Source: Candidatus Nanoarchaeia archaeon (GTDB lineage Archaea; Nanoarchaeota; Nanoarchaeia; SCGC-AAA011-G17; JAFCDX01). From it: DNA of 26,909 nucleotides. The stretch lies in contig JAQUND010000013.1 in assembly GCA_028717785.1 (NCBI GenBank), forward strand, positions 12,065-38,973, written 5' to 3'. Shown here piece by piece: positions 19,573 through 26,909 of the stretch (position 1 is its first letter; each line of letters opens with the position of its first letter). The notes below the pieces were generated by a model. That model ran no database searches. It was not told the DNA's origin and saw only the letters and a program-made list of their open reading frames with translations. Made by a program: the position numbers and the translations under genes.

Positions 19573-20109
19573 ATGAAATTAAGAACAAATTATATACTTG
19601 AACATAGTAGAGTTCAAGGACCTGGCGATAGATATACAATTTGGGTTCAAGGGTGTAGTATAAGGTGTCAAGATTGTAATAATAAAGACACTTGGGATTT
19701 CAATTCAGGTAAGTTTTTCGAAGTAGATTTTCTCACAGATAATATTATTAAGTCTAATGTCGATGGTGTTACATTAACTGGTGGCGAACCTCTTGACCAG
19801 TTCGAGTCTGTATTAAAATTAGCAAAAAATATTTTTCAATATAAAAACATTTTTTTGTGCTCTGGTTATTATTTTCCTATAATACAAACTAAATTCAAAG
19901 AAATTTTAAATTTTGTTGATATTGTTTGTTCTGGTCCTTTTAATTCTTCGTGTATTTGTACAAATGCTCAATGGAAGGGTTCTGATAATCAACAAATAGA
20001 TTATTTGACAAAAAGAGGTGAGCTTGTAAAAACAATTCCTATAAATAAAAGAGAATATAGAATAAACAAGCACACAGGTGAAACTATTATCACTGGTTTT
20101 AGTATGTAG
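19573..20109 (+). CDS. Radical SAM protein, NrdG-like
   Basis: 178 aa. The cluster motif is WVQGCSIRCQDC (Cys28, Cys32, Cys35), which binds a [4Fe-4S] cluster and SAM. GVTLTGGEPLDQF gives the GGE motif. The opening HSRVQGPGDRYTIWVQGC matches the activating-enzyme family (NrdG/PFL-activase type) seen with 4Fe-4S single-cluster proteins. A true NrdG lies beside nrdD at 25952; both share a WDF..G element after the cluster. The genomic setting with three small unknown proteins, not a glycyl radical enzyme, suggests a different target. Confidence 0.88.
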   Translation: MKLRTNYILEHSRVQGPGDRYTIWVQGCSIRCQDCNNKDTWDFNSGKFFEVDFLTDNIIKSNVDGVTLTGGEPLDQFESVLKLAKNIFQYKNIFLCSGYYFPIIQTKFKEILNFVDIVCSGPFNSSCICTNAQWKGSDNQQIDYLTKRGELVKTIPINKREYRINKHTGETIITGFSM

Positions 20110-20152
20110 TAAATTATAGTTTTTCTAAAATGTTTATTTAATAAGTTTGTTT

Positions 20153-20428
20153 ATGGAGATTACTGAAGTTCGTATAAAAATTTCTAAAGATTCTAGAATT
20201 AAAGCTTTTGTAAGCGTGACTTTTGATAATGTTCTTGTTGTTCATGGAATAAAAATTTTAGATGGCGAAAAAGGAATTTTTATAGCAATGCCTTCTAAAC
20301 GTGTAGAAACAAAATTTAAAGACTTAGTACATCCTATAAATACAGATTTTAGGAAAACTATTCAAGATAGAATTTTATTAGAGTATGGAAAAATATCAAA
20401 GGAGAAAATATGTCTAATGAATTATTAA
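20153..20428 (+). CDS. spoVG: SpoVG-family protein
   Basis: 91 aa from ATG 20153 (an upstream TTG 20147 is less likely). The family pattern is clear: MEITEVRIKISKDSRIKAFV, SVTFDNVLVVHGIKILDGEK, FIAMPSKRVE, then KDLVHPINTDFRKTIQDRIL. SpoVG proteins bind DNA and RNA and affect sporulation, septation and virulence genes; phages of Firmicutes carry them too. It overlaps the next gene by 19 nt. Confidence 0.88.
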   Translation: MEITEVRIKISKDSRIKAFVSVTFDNVLVVHGIKILDGEKGIFIAMPSKRVETKFKDLVHPINTDFRKTIQDRILLEYGKISKEKICLMNY

Positions 20429-20889
20429 TTTTTTCAAAACAGATACGAAATGCTGCAAAGAAGTTAATTGAAGATAATACTAAAGATAAAGACGAAAATG
20501 AAATTAGAATAAATAAAGAATTACAACTTTATACGACTTTTATTAGAAAATTTCTTTCTGTAAAAGGTAATAATGAAATTTTTTCTAAATTAACACCTTT
20601 ATTCGAAAACCCAAGACTTAAAAAACCAAGAAATGCAATTCTCTTAATGCTTGAGAAAAATGAAACTCAACCTATTGAAAAAAGCACTCCTGAATTAATA
20701 ATGGATCTTAGAAGATTACTGCTCAGATATGGTAATTTATCTAATAGATATCCTGCTATTAAACTTTTAAAAGAAATTCTTAATTATGGTGTTGTAAATG
20801 GAGTTCCCGCTTTTAAACGTCTTTTATCTATAAGACGTAGACTCTATACGACGTTTAATTCACAAGCAGAAGAAAAAAATGAAAAATGA
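20410..20889 (+). CDS. Hypothetical 159-aa basic helical protein
   Basis: GGAG 20401-20404 gives a good ribosome binding site for ATG 20410, inside spoVG. The protein is helical and basic towards the C terminus (RRLLLRYGNLSNRYPAIKLL, FKRLLSIRRRLYTTF), which suggests nucleic acid binding. It ends TGA-TAA and overlaps a 24-aa ORF. No family recognised. Confidence 0.72.
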   Translation: MSNELLIFSKQIRNAAKKLIEDNTKDKDENEIRINKELQLYTTFIRKFLSVKGNNEIFSKLTPLFENPRLKKPRNAILLMLEKNETQPIEKSTPELIMDLRRLLLRYGNLSNRYPAIKLLKEILNYGVVNGVPAFKRLLSIRRRLYTTFNSQAEEKNEK

Positions 20890-20953
20890 TAAAATTATAA
20901 ACGAGATTATAAGGCAGTCTAATTATAATTTTAAAGAATTAGAATCTGATTGA
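20879..20953 (+). CDS. Small 24-aa ORF
   Basis: ATG 20879 overlaps the end of the preceding gene by 11 nt and reads MKNDKIINEIIRQSNYNFKE followed by LESD and TGA. Composition and overlap are typical of tiny phage genes; no ribosome binding site of its own is obvious beyond AGAAG. Confidence 0.4.
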   Translation: MKNDKIINEIIRQSNYNFKELESD

Positions 20954-21032
20954 TAGTTTAAAAATTTTTGATTATTAATTTCACTCTTAAGTTATTTTTA
21001 AATATAATAAAATAACTTAGGAGTTTTTTGTC

Positions 21033-23198
21033 ATGTCTGAAGAATTTAAAAATGTATATTGTCCCGAATGTAATAGTCCTATGCAAAAACGAAATGGAAG
21101 AAGAGGTGAGTTTTATGGGTGTAAAAATTTCTTTATAACAGGTTGCACAGGAACAAGAACAGTAAAAGATGTAGAGCTTTATGATAAAGAAGTTGAACAA
21201 CAATTTGATAACTTAGAACAACTTGACAAAAATAAAAATTGTAAAAACATAGAACTTATACCTACATTAAAATTTCCTCTTTTGTCTTTTAAATTTCAAA
21301 CTTTTAATCCAGTACAGTCTGAAGTTTTTAAATATTATGATCAAGATATAAATTGTGTTGTTGCAGCTACAACATCAGCTGGAAAAACTACTGTAGCTGA
21401 AATGTTTATGTCTCATTCTATTGCTCAAGGTAAGAAAGCTATTTTTCTTTCACCCTTAAAAGCAGTTTCACAAGAAAAATATGAAGATTGGACATGTGAA
21501 GATCATGCTTGGAGTAAACTTAATGTAAGTATTGTTACAGGAGATTATCAACTTACAGACAAACGGGTTGAAGAACTTAATCAAGCAAATATTATTATTA
21601 TGACTTGCGAAATGCTTGACTCTAGAACAAGAAGAATAGCTATTGAAAAAAATAGTTGGCTTTTAGAAGCAGGAACTATTGTCCAAGATGAATCACACAG
21701 CATTGGTCAAATAGGTAGAGGAGACAAAATCGAATCAGCAATGATGAGGTTTTCAAAACAAAACCCTGCATGCAGAATAATATTTCTTTCAGCGACAATG
21801 CCCAATGTAAATGAAATCTCAAAATGGTTAACAATGTTAAATAATAAAAAATCTGAACTTATAAATTCAGATTATAGACCTTGTCAATTAGATATACATT
21901 ATGAAATGTATGATGATTATGGCAAATATCAAAATGTAGAAAATAATAAAATAGAAAGAGTAGTAGAATTAACACAAAAATATAAAGATGATAAAACTAT
22001 TGTTTTTGTACATTCTAAAGCTATTGGTAGGAAAATTTATCAAGCATTAAAAGACATAAAAGAAAACGTAGAAATTCATAATTCTGAATTAAACTTAAAA
22101 GATCGTATTAAAGTCACTAAAGAATTCAGGGAAAAAGGAAAGCTTAGAATAATTGTTGCAACAAGTACTTTAGCTTTAGGAATTAACCTTCCTGCAAGAA
22201 GAGTTATCGTAACTGGAGTACATAGAGGAATACAAGAAGTTGAGCCTTTAGATATTGTTCAAATGTGTGGAAGATCAGGAAGAGTTGGTTTAGATCCCAA
22301 AGGTGATGCACATGTATTGCTTCCTCAAAGAAAATTTAATCATTATAAATCTTGGTGTAAAAATATTCCTTCTATAAAATCTACAATTAATAATCAGGAT
22401 GTTCTTGCATTTCATATTATTTCTGAAATATCTGAGGGCGAAATTTATAATGTGCAGACTTTAGTTGATTGGTATAATAGAAGTTTAGCAGCTTTTCAAA
22501 GCAATTTTTTAGACAGAGTTGATGCAGAAAACTTATTAATAAAACTTAATAAAATAAAAGTTATAGAAAAAAAAGACGACAGGTATATTGTTACAAAATT
22601 AGGAAAAGTAGCAGCATATCTTTATTATAGTCCTTATTCTATTTCAAGTTGGTATTTTAATTTTAATAAAATTTTTTCTGATAATAATTTAGACGATTAT
22701 TCTATAAGTTGGGCTTTGGCAAATATACCAGATAATAATAGTAGTTTTATAGGAAAAGAATTGAATGATATTGTTCAAACATTTATTAATGTTTGTAATT
22801 GTAAAAAATATATTATTTCAAATTCTTGTGCTTCTGTTGGTATTGTTTTTCATAGTTGTTTAAATTATTCTGAAGAAATTGGTGCGCATTTAAAATCTCA
22901 AGTCAAGTTTGATTCTGAGAGGATGTGTACAGCTTTAGAAATGATAGACAAAATGTATGCACATTGGAATAAATCAGATTTTTGGAAAAGATTGCAAATG
23001 CGAATTGAATACGAAATATCTGAAAAACACACTGAGTTATGCACGTTAAAAGGTATTGGTGGTATTAGAGTAAGGAAACTTTTTGATATGGGTATACAAA
23101 ATATTAATGATTTTAAACAAAAATCTTCTGTATCAAAAGAAGTCTTAGGAGATTTTCTTTATCAGAAAATTTTAGTAGATAATAATTTATATTGCTAA
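21033..23198 (+). CDS. Ski2-like DExH helicase with N-terminal zinc ribbon
   Basis: 721 aa ATP-dependent helicase. Residues ~8-45 are a topoisomerase-type zinc ribbon (YCPECNSPM ... FYGCKNFF ... GCTGTR). Then: Q-like FNPVQSEVF, Walker A TTSAGKTT (113-120), motif II DESH (219-222), motif III SAT (253-255), motif V ATSTLALGINLPARR, motif VI QMCGRSGRVG. A winged-helix and Ski2-type helical region follow, with a helix-hairpin-helix LKGIGGIRVRKLFDMGI near the end. Architecture resembles Hel308 or Brr2-type enzymes. AGGAG precedes ATG 21033. Likely roles are phage DNA replication/recombination or RNA remodelling; the zinc ribbon favours a nucleic-acid end-binding function. Confidence 0.93.
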   Translation: MSEEFKNVYCPECNSPMQKRNGRRGEFYGCKNFFITGCTGTRTVKDVELYDKEVEQQFDNLEQLDKNKNCKNIELIPTLKFPLLSFKFQTFNPVQSEVFKYYDQDINCVVAATTSAGKTTVAEMFMSHSIAQGKKAIFLSPLKAVSQEKYEDWTCEDHAWSKLNVSIVTGDYQLTDKRVEELNQANIIIMTCEMLDSRTRRIAIEKNSWLLEAGTIVQDESHSIGQIGRGDKIESAMMRFSKQNPACRIIFLSATMPNVNEISKWLTMLNNKKSELINSDYRPCQLDIHYEMYDDYGKYQNVENNKIERVVELTQKYKDDKTIVFVHSKAIGRKIYQALKDIKENVEIHNSELNLKDRIKVTKEFREKGKLRIIVATSTLALGINLPARRVIVTGVHRGIQEVEPLDIVQMCGRSGRVGLDPKGDAHVLLPQRKFNHYKSWCKNIPSIKSTINNQDVLAFHIISEISEGEIYNVQTLVDWYNRSLAAFQSNFLDRVDAENLLIKLNKIKVIEKKDDRYIVTKLGKVAAYLYYSPYSISSWYFNFNKIFSDNNLDDYSISWALANIPDNNSSFIGKELNDIVQTFINVCNCKKYIISNSCASVGIVFHSCLNYSEEIGAHLKSQVKFDSERMCTALEMIDKMYAHWNKSDFWKRLQMRIEYEISEKHTELCTLKGIGGIRVRKLFDMGIQNINDFKQKSSVSKEVLGDFLYQKILVDNNLYC

Positions 23199-23427
23199 GA
23201 TCAGACAGATACCTCTTCTTCAATTACGTTTTTATAATTAATAGTACACCATAAAAACAAAAACAAATATGATAGCCAATGTTTTAGATATATATGTTTT
23301 TATTTAAAAATTATTAACAAAAAAGACTTGTTTTTTTACTGTTTTTATTCTAAATATTAAATTATATAAAATTATTTGTATATTGTAGTTTGTAAAAATA
23401 ATAATTAAATATTTAAGAAAGTTTAAT
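23199..23427 (+). other. Intergenic region before the nucleotide-metabolism genes
   Basis: 229 nt with no gene. It holds CGTTTTTATAATTAATAG at 23227-23244, a version of the recurrent GTTTTTATA motif with a perfect TATAAT, and further TA-rich boxes. It is probably the promoter region of the operon that follows. Confidence 0.35.
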
Positions 23428-23607
23428 ATGGGAAATGAAAAATTAATAGAAAAAAAAGAAAGTTTTAAAACAGCATTATTATTTATAGAAAATATTATTG
23501 AAGGTCAAGAGATAGATAGATTTAAATTTACTCCAAAAGAATTACAATCTTTAAGTTTTATTCAAGAGCTCCTGTCAATTCATATCAACGAATTTGAAAA
23601 ATTTTAA
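23428..23607 (+). CDS. Hypothetical 59-aa protein
   Basis: ATG 23428 to TAA 23605. Helical, acidic, with IEKKESFKTALLFIENIIEG and FTPKELQSLSFIQELLSIHI. No strong ribosome binding site (AAGAAAG). It opens the glutaredoxin-nrdD-nrdG-dut unit. No family recognised. Confidence 0.6.
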   Translation: MGNEKLIEKKESFKTALLFIENIIEGQEIDRFKFTPKELQSLSFIQELLSIHINEFEKF

Positions 23608-23664
23608 CTTATTTTTGATGCTAATTATAATTAGAACTACTAATTCTAAGGAGATTTGTTAATA

Positions 23665-23871
23665 ATGACATTATACACTTCGCATTGTCCTAAATGCAAA
23701 ATCTTAGAAAGAATATTAATAGATAAAAAAGTTGATTTTATTAAAGAAGATAATGAACGTATTTATTTGCCTATTGCAGAAAGTAATAATATTATGTCAA
23801 TGCCTTTTGCAGAGATTTCTGGGAATATTTTGAATACGAAAGAATTACAAACATATATTACGTCAATCTGA
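23665..23871 (+). CDS. Glutaredoxin/thioredoxin-like protein
   Basis: 68 aa from ATG 23665, served by AAGGAG at 23648-23653; the in-frame TTG 23656 is too near that site. LYTSHCPKCKILERIL carries the CPKC redox motif after the first strand, and MSMPFAEI gives the conserved cis-Pro strand. Its stop sits 10 nt before nrdD, so it likely reduces a protein disulfide for the reductase system, as NrdH-like proteins do, though class III enzymes use formate and the partner could be another enzyme. Confidence 0.85.
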   Translation: MTLYTSHCPKCKILERILIDKKVDFIKEDNERIYLPIAESNNIMSMPFAEISGNILNTKELQTYITSI

Positions 23872-23881
23872 AGGAGACAAC

Positions 23882-25948
23882 ATGTATTTTAAAACAACTT
23901 ATGATGAGGCATTTGACGATTTGTATATGCATTTAAAATCAAAATATTCTTCGAAACTTTTTGATTTAGATGGTATTGGAAAACAATTAGATATGTCTTT
24001 ATTTAGTAAAAAATTTTTTTCTTCTAAAGTTACTGCTGATGCAAGTATAGATGCTAATGCAAATGTAGATGATATTAGTGTTATTGCATATAATATTGAA
24101 CTACCCAAACCGTATTTCAAGATTAATAGTTATTATGTTCTTTGGAAAGAACTTAAAACATTGTATGGTCATGAAGTTGCAAATGATATTATTGAAATGC
24201 AATTGTCTGGTGATATATATATACATGACTTTCATGGTATAGGTGCAGGTCTCCCATATTGCTTTAATTATAGTACTTATGATATTCATATCAAAGGTTT
24301 ACCTATGATAAAGAAAGTAAAGTCATTACCTTCTAAATATCTATATTCTTTTAAATCTCAGTTGGAACAATTTACGACTATAGCTTCAAATTCTACTTTA
24401 GGTGCAACTGGTTTGTCTGATGTTTTAGTGATAATGAGTTTTTATGTTAAAAAAATTTTTAATAGTGGTCATGATGCAGGTTTTTATTTTGATGGATGGT
24501 TTTCAGATGAAGAAAAAGATAAAATACAAAATGACCTCATTCTTCTTAATAAACTTGACAAAGATTCAGAAAAAGAAGTAGAAATAATGACAAATCGAAT
24601 TAATGAAAAGTTAAATAAAACAATACCTAAACATGAAATTTGGTTTAAAGAAAATGTTTATCGATATGTAAAAGAGAATTTAGTATCATTTGTTTATACT
24701 ATAAATCAACCTATGAGAGCAAATCAAAGTCCTTTTACAAATATAAGTATTTATGACAAGTTTTTTTTAGAACAACTTTCTGAAGATTATATATTTTCAG
24801 ATGGTTCTAGTTCTGATATAAACATAGTTAACACTTTACAAGACATTTATTTGTCAGTAATTAATAAAGAAATGGAAAGAACGCCCTTAACATTTCCTAT
24901 AACTACAGCATGTTTTTCTATTGATAAAGAGCATAATATCTTAGATGAAGAGTTTTTAAAATTTATATCAGAGAAAAACCAGAAATTTGGTTTTATTAAT
25001 ATGTATTGTGGAGAAAGTTCTACATTGTCTTCTTGTTGTCGTTTACGTTCTTCAAAAAACAATGAATATTTTAATTCTTTTGGCAGTGGTTCTAGTAAAA
25101 TTGGGAGTTTGGGCGTATGTTCTATCAATTTTCCGAGACTAGCTATTAAACACTGTAAAAGTATTGATGAGTTTATTGATGATCTTAAGACTAAGGTAGA
25201 TGTTTGTGCTAAAGTTAATAATGCAAAAAGAAAAATAGTCGAAAAACGAATTAAAAACGGTAATGAACCTTTATATTCGTTGGGTTTTATGGAACTATCA
25301 AAACAATATTCTACTGTTGGTGTTAATGGTTTTAATGAATGTATTGAATTATTAGGTGAAAGTATTCTTGAAGAAAAAGGTCAGAAACTAGCATTACAAA
25401 TCCTTGACACTATTAATGATATGAACGATAAATTTCAGAAACAGTATAATTCTCCCCATAATTGCGAACAAGTACCAGCAGAAAACATGGGAATAAAAAT
25501 GGCAGACAAAGACAAATTACTTGGTTTTCAAGAAAAATACGATATTTATAGTAATCAATTTATTCCATTGACAACTAATGCTGATATGTTAGACAGGATA
25601 AAGTTACAAGGGTTACTTGATAGTCATTTTTCTGGTGGATCTATTTGCCATTTAAACGTTGATATGCAAATTGATGACTCTAAAAATATTGCTGACTTGA
25701 TTAGACTTACTGCAAAAAAAGGTGTTGTATATTTTTCTATTAATTATGTGTTAGCTGAATGCAAAAATGGTCATATGTCAGTTTCAAATGAAGATATTTG
25801 TGTAATATGTGGTGACGAAATCATAGATAAGTATACTAGAGTTGTCGGGTTTGTTACAAATATAAAAAATTGGCATAAAACAAGAAGAGAAAAAGATTTT
25901 CCAAATAGACAGTTTTATAATAATATCAAAATGATCAAAACAAAATAA
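23882..25948 (+). CDS. nrdD: Anaerobic ribonucleoside-triphosphate reductase
   Basis: 688 aa class III reductase making dNTPs from NTPs with a glycyl radical. DIYIHDFHGIGAGLPYCFNY includes the first active-site Cys, and SSTLSSCCRLRSS the second Cys region. The C-terminal RVVGFVTN contains the glycyl radical site. A zinc site before it reads ECKNGH...CVICGD: three Cys plus a His, where the family usually has four Cys. No N-terminal ATP-cone is seen, so allosteric activity control may be absent. GGAG precedes ATG 23882. It is followed by its activase, 3 nt away. Anaerobic growth of the host is implied. Confidence 0.95.
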   Translation: MYFKTTYDEAFDDLYMHLKSKYSSKLFDLDGIGKQLDMSLFSKKFFSSKVTADASIDANANVDDISVIAYNIELPKPYFKINSYYVLWKELKTLYGHEVANDIIEMQLSGDIYIHDFHGIGAGLPYCFNYSTYDIHIKGLPMIKKVKSLPSKYLYSFKSQLEQFTTIASNSTLGATGLSDVLVIMSFYVKKIFNSGHDAGFYFDGWFSDEEKDKIQNDLILLNKLDKDSEKEVEIMTNRINEKLNKTIPKHEIWFKENVYRYVKENLVSFVYTINQPMRANQSPFTNISIYDKFFLEQLSEDYIFSDGSSSDINIVNTLQDIYLSVINKEMERTPLTFPITTACFSIDKEHNILDEEFLKFISEKNQKFGFINMYCGESSTLSSCCRLRSSKNNEYFNSFGSGSSKIGSLGVCSINFPRLAIKHCKSIDEFIDDLKTKVDVCAKVNNAKRKIVEKRIKNGNEPLYSLGFMELSKQYSTVGVNGFNECIELLGESILEEKGQKLALQILDTINDMNDKFQKQYNSPHNCEQVPAENMGIKMADKDKLLGFQEKYDIYSNQFIPLTTNADMLDRIKLQGLLDSHFSGGSICHLNVDMQIDDSKNIADLIRLTAKKGVVYFSINYVLAECKNGHMSVSNEDICVICGDEIIDKYTRVVGFVTNIKNWHKTRREKDFPNRQFYNNIKMIKTK

Positions 25949-25951
25949 TTA

Positions 25952-26425
25952 ATGAATATACTTGCAACACAATATTCTTTACCTACAAGATCCTTTGAAG
26001 TATATATTTCTGGGTGTAAGGGTAATCCTCATTGTAGCGGGTGTCATAGTAAAGAATCTTGGGATTTTGATCAAGGAGAAAAATTTGATATTTTTTTTAA
26101 ACAAAAAATTCATAAAAAAATAAAAGATTTTTCTGAAATAATAGATTCTGTGTGGATATTAGGAGGTGAACCATTAGACAATGATATAAATCAAGTTTAT
26201 GATTTATCTTTGTCTATTCATTCTACTTTTTCAGATTCTAATAAAAAATTATGGTTGTTTACTCGTTATGAAATCAACGAAGTAGAATTAATATTGAAAA
26301 AAAGAATGTATTTGTTTGATTATATAAAATGTGGAAGATATATAAAAGAATTATCAACTAATAATAATATACAATATAATATTAAATTGGTGTCTAGTAA
26401 TCAATATATAAAAAAAATTAAATAA
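25952..26425 (+). CDS. nrdG: Anaerobic RNR activating protein (radical SAM)
   Basis: 157 aa activase that installs the glycyl radical on NrdD. The cluster motif is ISGCKGNPHCSGC (Cys22, Cys28, Cys31), the NrdG-type CX5CX2C, followed by HSKESWDFDQG and VWILGGEPLDND. The gene follows nrdD by 3 nt. It is shorter than the other radical SAM protein at 19573 and better matched to this role. Confidence 0.95.
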   Translation: MNILATQYSLPTRSFEVYISGCKGNPHCSGCHSKESWDFDQGEKFDIFFKQKIHKKIKDFSEIIDSVWILGGEPLDNDINQVYDLSLSIHSTFSDSNKKLWLFTRYEINEVELILKKRMYLFDYIKCGRYIKELSTNNNIQYNIKLVSSNQYIKKIK

Positions 26426-26436
26426 AGGAATTAATT

Positions 26437-26909
26437 ATGGGTTTAGAACTAAAAGTTAAAAAGCTTTTTAATGACGCAAAATTACCAGTTCGTGCAAATC
26501 CTACAGATTCTGGTGCTGATGTTTTTGTTTATTCTTTCGAAAAAATGTTTCCTGGGGGTAATAATAGTCACTATATAGAAAAATCTAACTCTATAGTATT
26601 ATATCCAAATAATCGTGTCCTTATTAACACTGGTTTATCTGTAACTGTAGGACCAGGATATGAAATACAAGTTAGACCTAGAAGTGGTAATGCTTTAAAT
26701 AAGGGATTGATTGTAGTAAATAGTCCTGGAACTATAGATGAGAGTTATAGAGGTATGTTGGGCGTTATTGTTGCCAATATAGGTCAAGAAGCTCAAGAAA
26801 TAAAAGTGGGAGATAAAATAGCTCAACTCGTAGTTTCTCAAGTATGTTTATTGTCAATTAAAGAAGTAAACACGTTAGATAATACAGAAAGAGGAAATAA
26901 TGGGTTTGG
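26437..26909 (+). CDS. dut: dUTP diphosphatase (3' end beyond window)
   Basis: AAAGGAA precedes ATG 26437 and the frame is open to the window end. The trimeric dUTPase motifs appear in order: 1 TDSGADVF, 2 RPRSGNALN, 3 GTIDESYRGMLGV, 4 KVGDKIAQLVV, and the start of 5, ERGNNGFG. It converts dUTP to dUMP, keeping uracil out of DNA and feeding dTMP synthesis. An insert between motifs 1 and 2 (FEKMFPGGNNSHYIEKS) makes it slightly longer than average. It belongs to the nrdD-nrdG unit. Confidence 0.93.
   Translation, partial: MGLELKVKKLFNDAKLPVRANPTDSGADVFVYSFEKMFPGGNNSHYIEKSNSIVLYPNNRVLINTGLSVTVGPGYEIQVRPRSGNALNKGLIVVNSPGTIDESYRGMLGVIVANIGQEAQEIKVGDKIAQLVVSQVCLLSIKEVNTLDNTERGNNGF

Noticed and set aside
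25952..26425. NrdG role for the radical SAM protein at 19573 as well
   Set aside because: The gene beside nrdD fits better, with the CX5CX2C cluster motif; the 19573 protein has CX3CX2C and other neighbours.

Overview
This is a very AT-rich, densely packed window that looks like part of a large bacteriophage genome. The evidence is a peptidoglycan amidase, a cluster of tRNA genes, an anaerobic ribonucleotide reductase set (glutaredoxin-like protein, NrdD, NrdG) followed by a dUTPase, a SpoVG-type protein, a DUF932-type protein, a Ski2-like helicase and many small coupled hypothetical genes. No virion structural gene is recognisable, so a large phage-like plasmid cannot be fully excluded. The oxygen-sensitive NrdD/NrdG pair suggests an anaerobic host. 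The standard bacterial code is in use: long ORFs have no internal TGA, and several genes end with TGA in ATGA overlaps. The single exception is an RRM gene at 4663-4932.

Layout. 1-575: a slightly GC-richer stretch with broken reading frames and an intergenic hairpin. 576-2837: amidase, then a convergent RtcB RNA ligase. 2967-4322: a leader with a small ORF and two hairpins, then a tRNA cluster: Thr, Glu, an aberrant tRNA-like element, a mismatched Ala, Asp, Asn, Gly, a 5' tRNA fragment, and tRNA-Arg(UCU) split by a 209-nt group I intron. 4428-4932: a small ORF and an RRM gene with an in-frame UGA. 5136-8781 (minus): a tightly coupled operon of a ubiquitin-like protein ending in Gly-Gly, a Ro60-like TROVE-vWA protein, an unknown protein, a JAB/MPN isopeptidase and an E1/ThiF enzyme. 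Its upstream region (8774-9050) holds sequences resembling type I-E and type I-C CRISPR repeats, and a tRNA or tRNA-like RNA enclosed by a 13-bp inverted repeat. 9089-14737: small hypotheticals, a conserved phage-type protein, a GT4 glycosyltransferase, a two-TM protein and a receiver-like protein. 15128-16180: a receiver-HD-GYP protein. 16306-20953: DUF932, a GIY-YIG-like protein, a coupled cassette of three small unknowns with a radical SAM protein, SpoVG and small genes. 21033-26909: Ski2-like helicase, then nucleotide metabolism, ending inside a dUTPase.

The most interesting theme is RNA repair and surveillance tied to ubiquitin-like conjugation. RtcB, a Ro-like protein, a Y-RNA-like locus (tRNA domain on a stem made by its own ends), many tRNAs including odd ones, and Ubl/E1/JAB genes sit within 9 kb. 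My inference is that the phage maintains or edits RNA, possibly tRNAs cut by host defences, and that the Ro protein or its partners are modified by or controlled through the Ubl. The CRISPR-repeat-like units in the leader are candidates for RNA anti-CRISPRs (solitary repeat units). All assignments come from reading motifs; no database search was possible.
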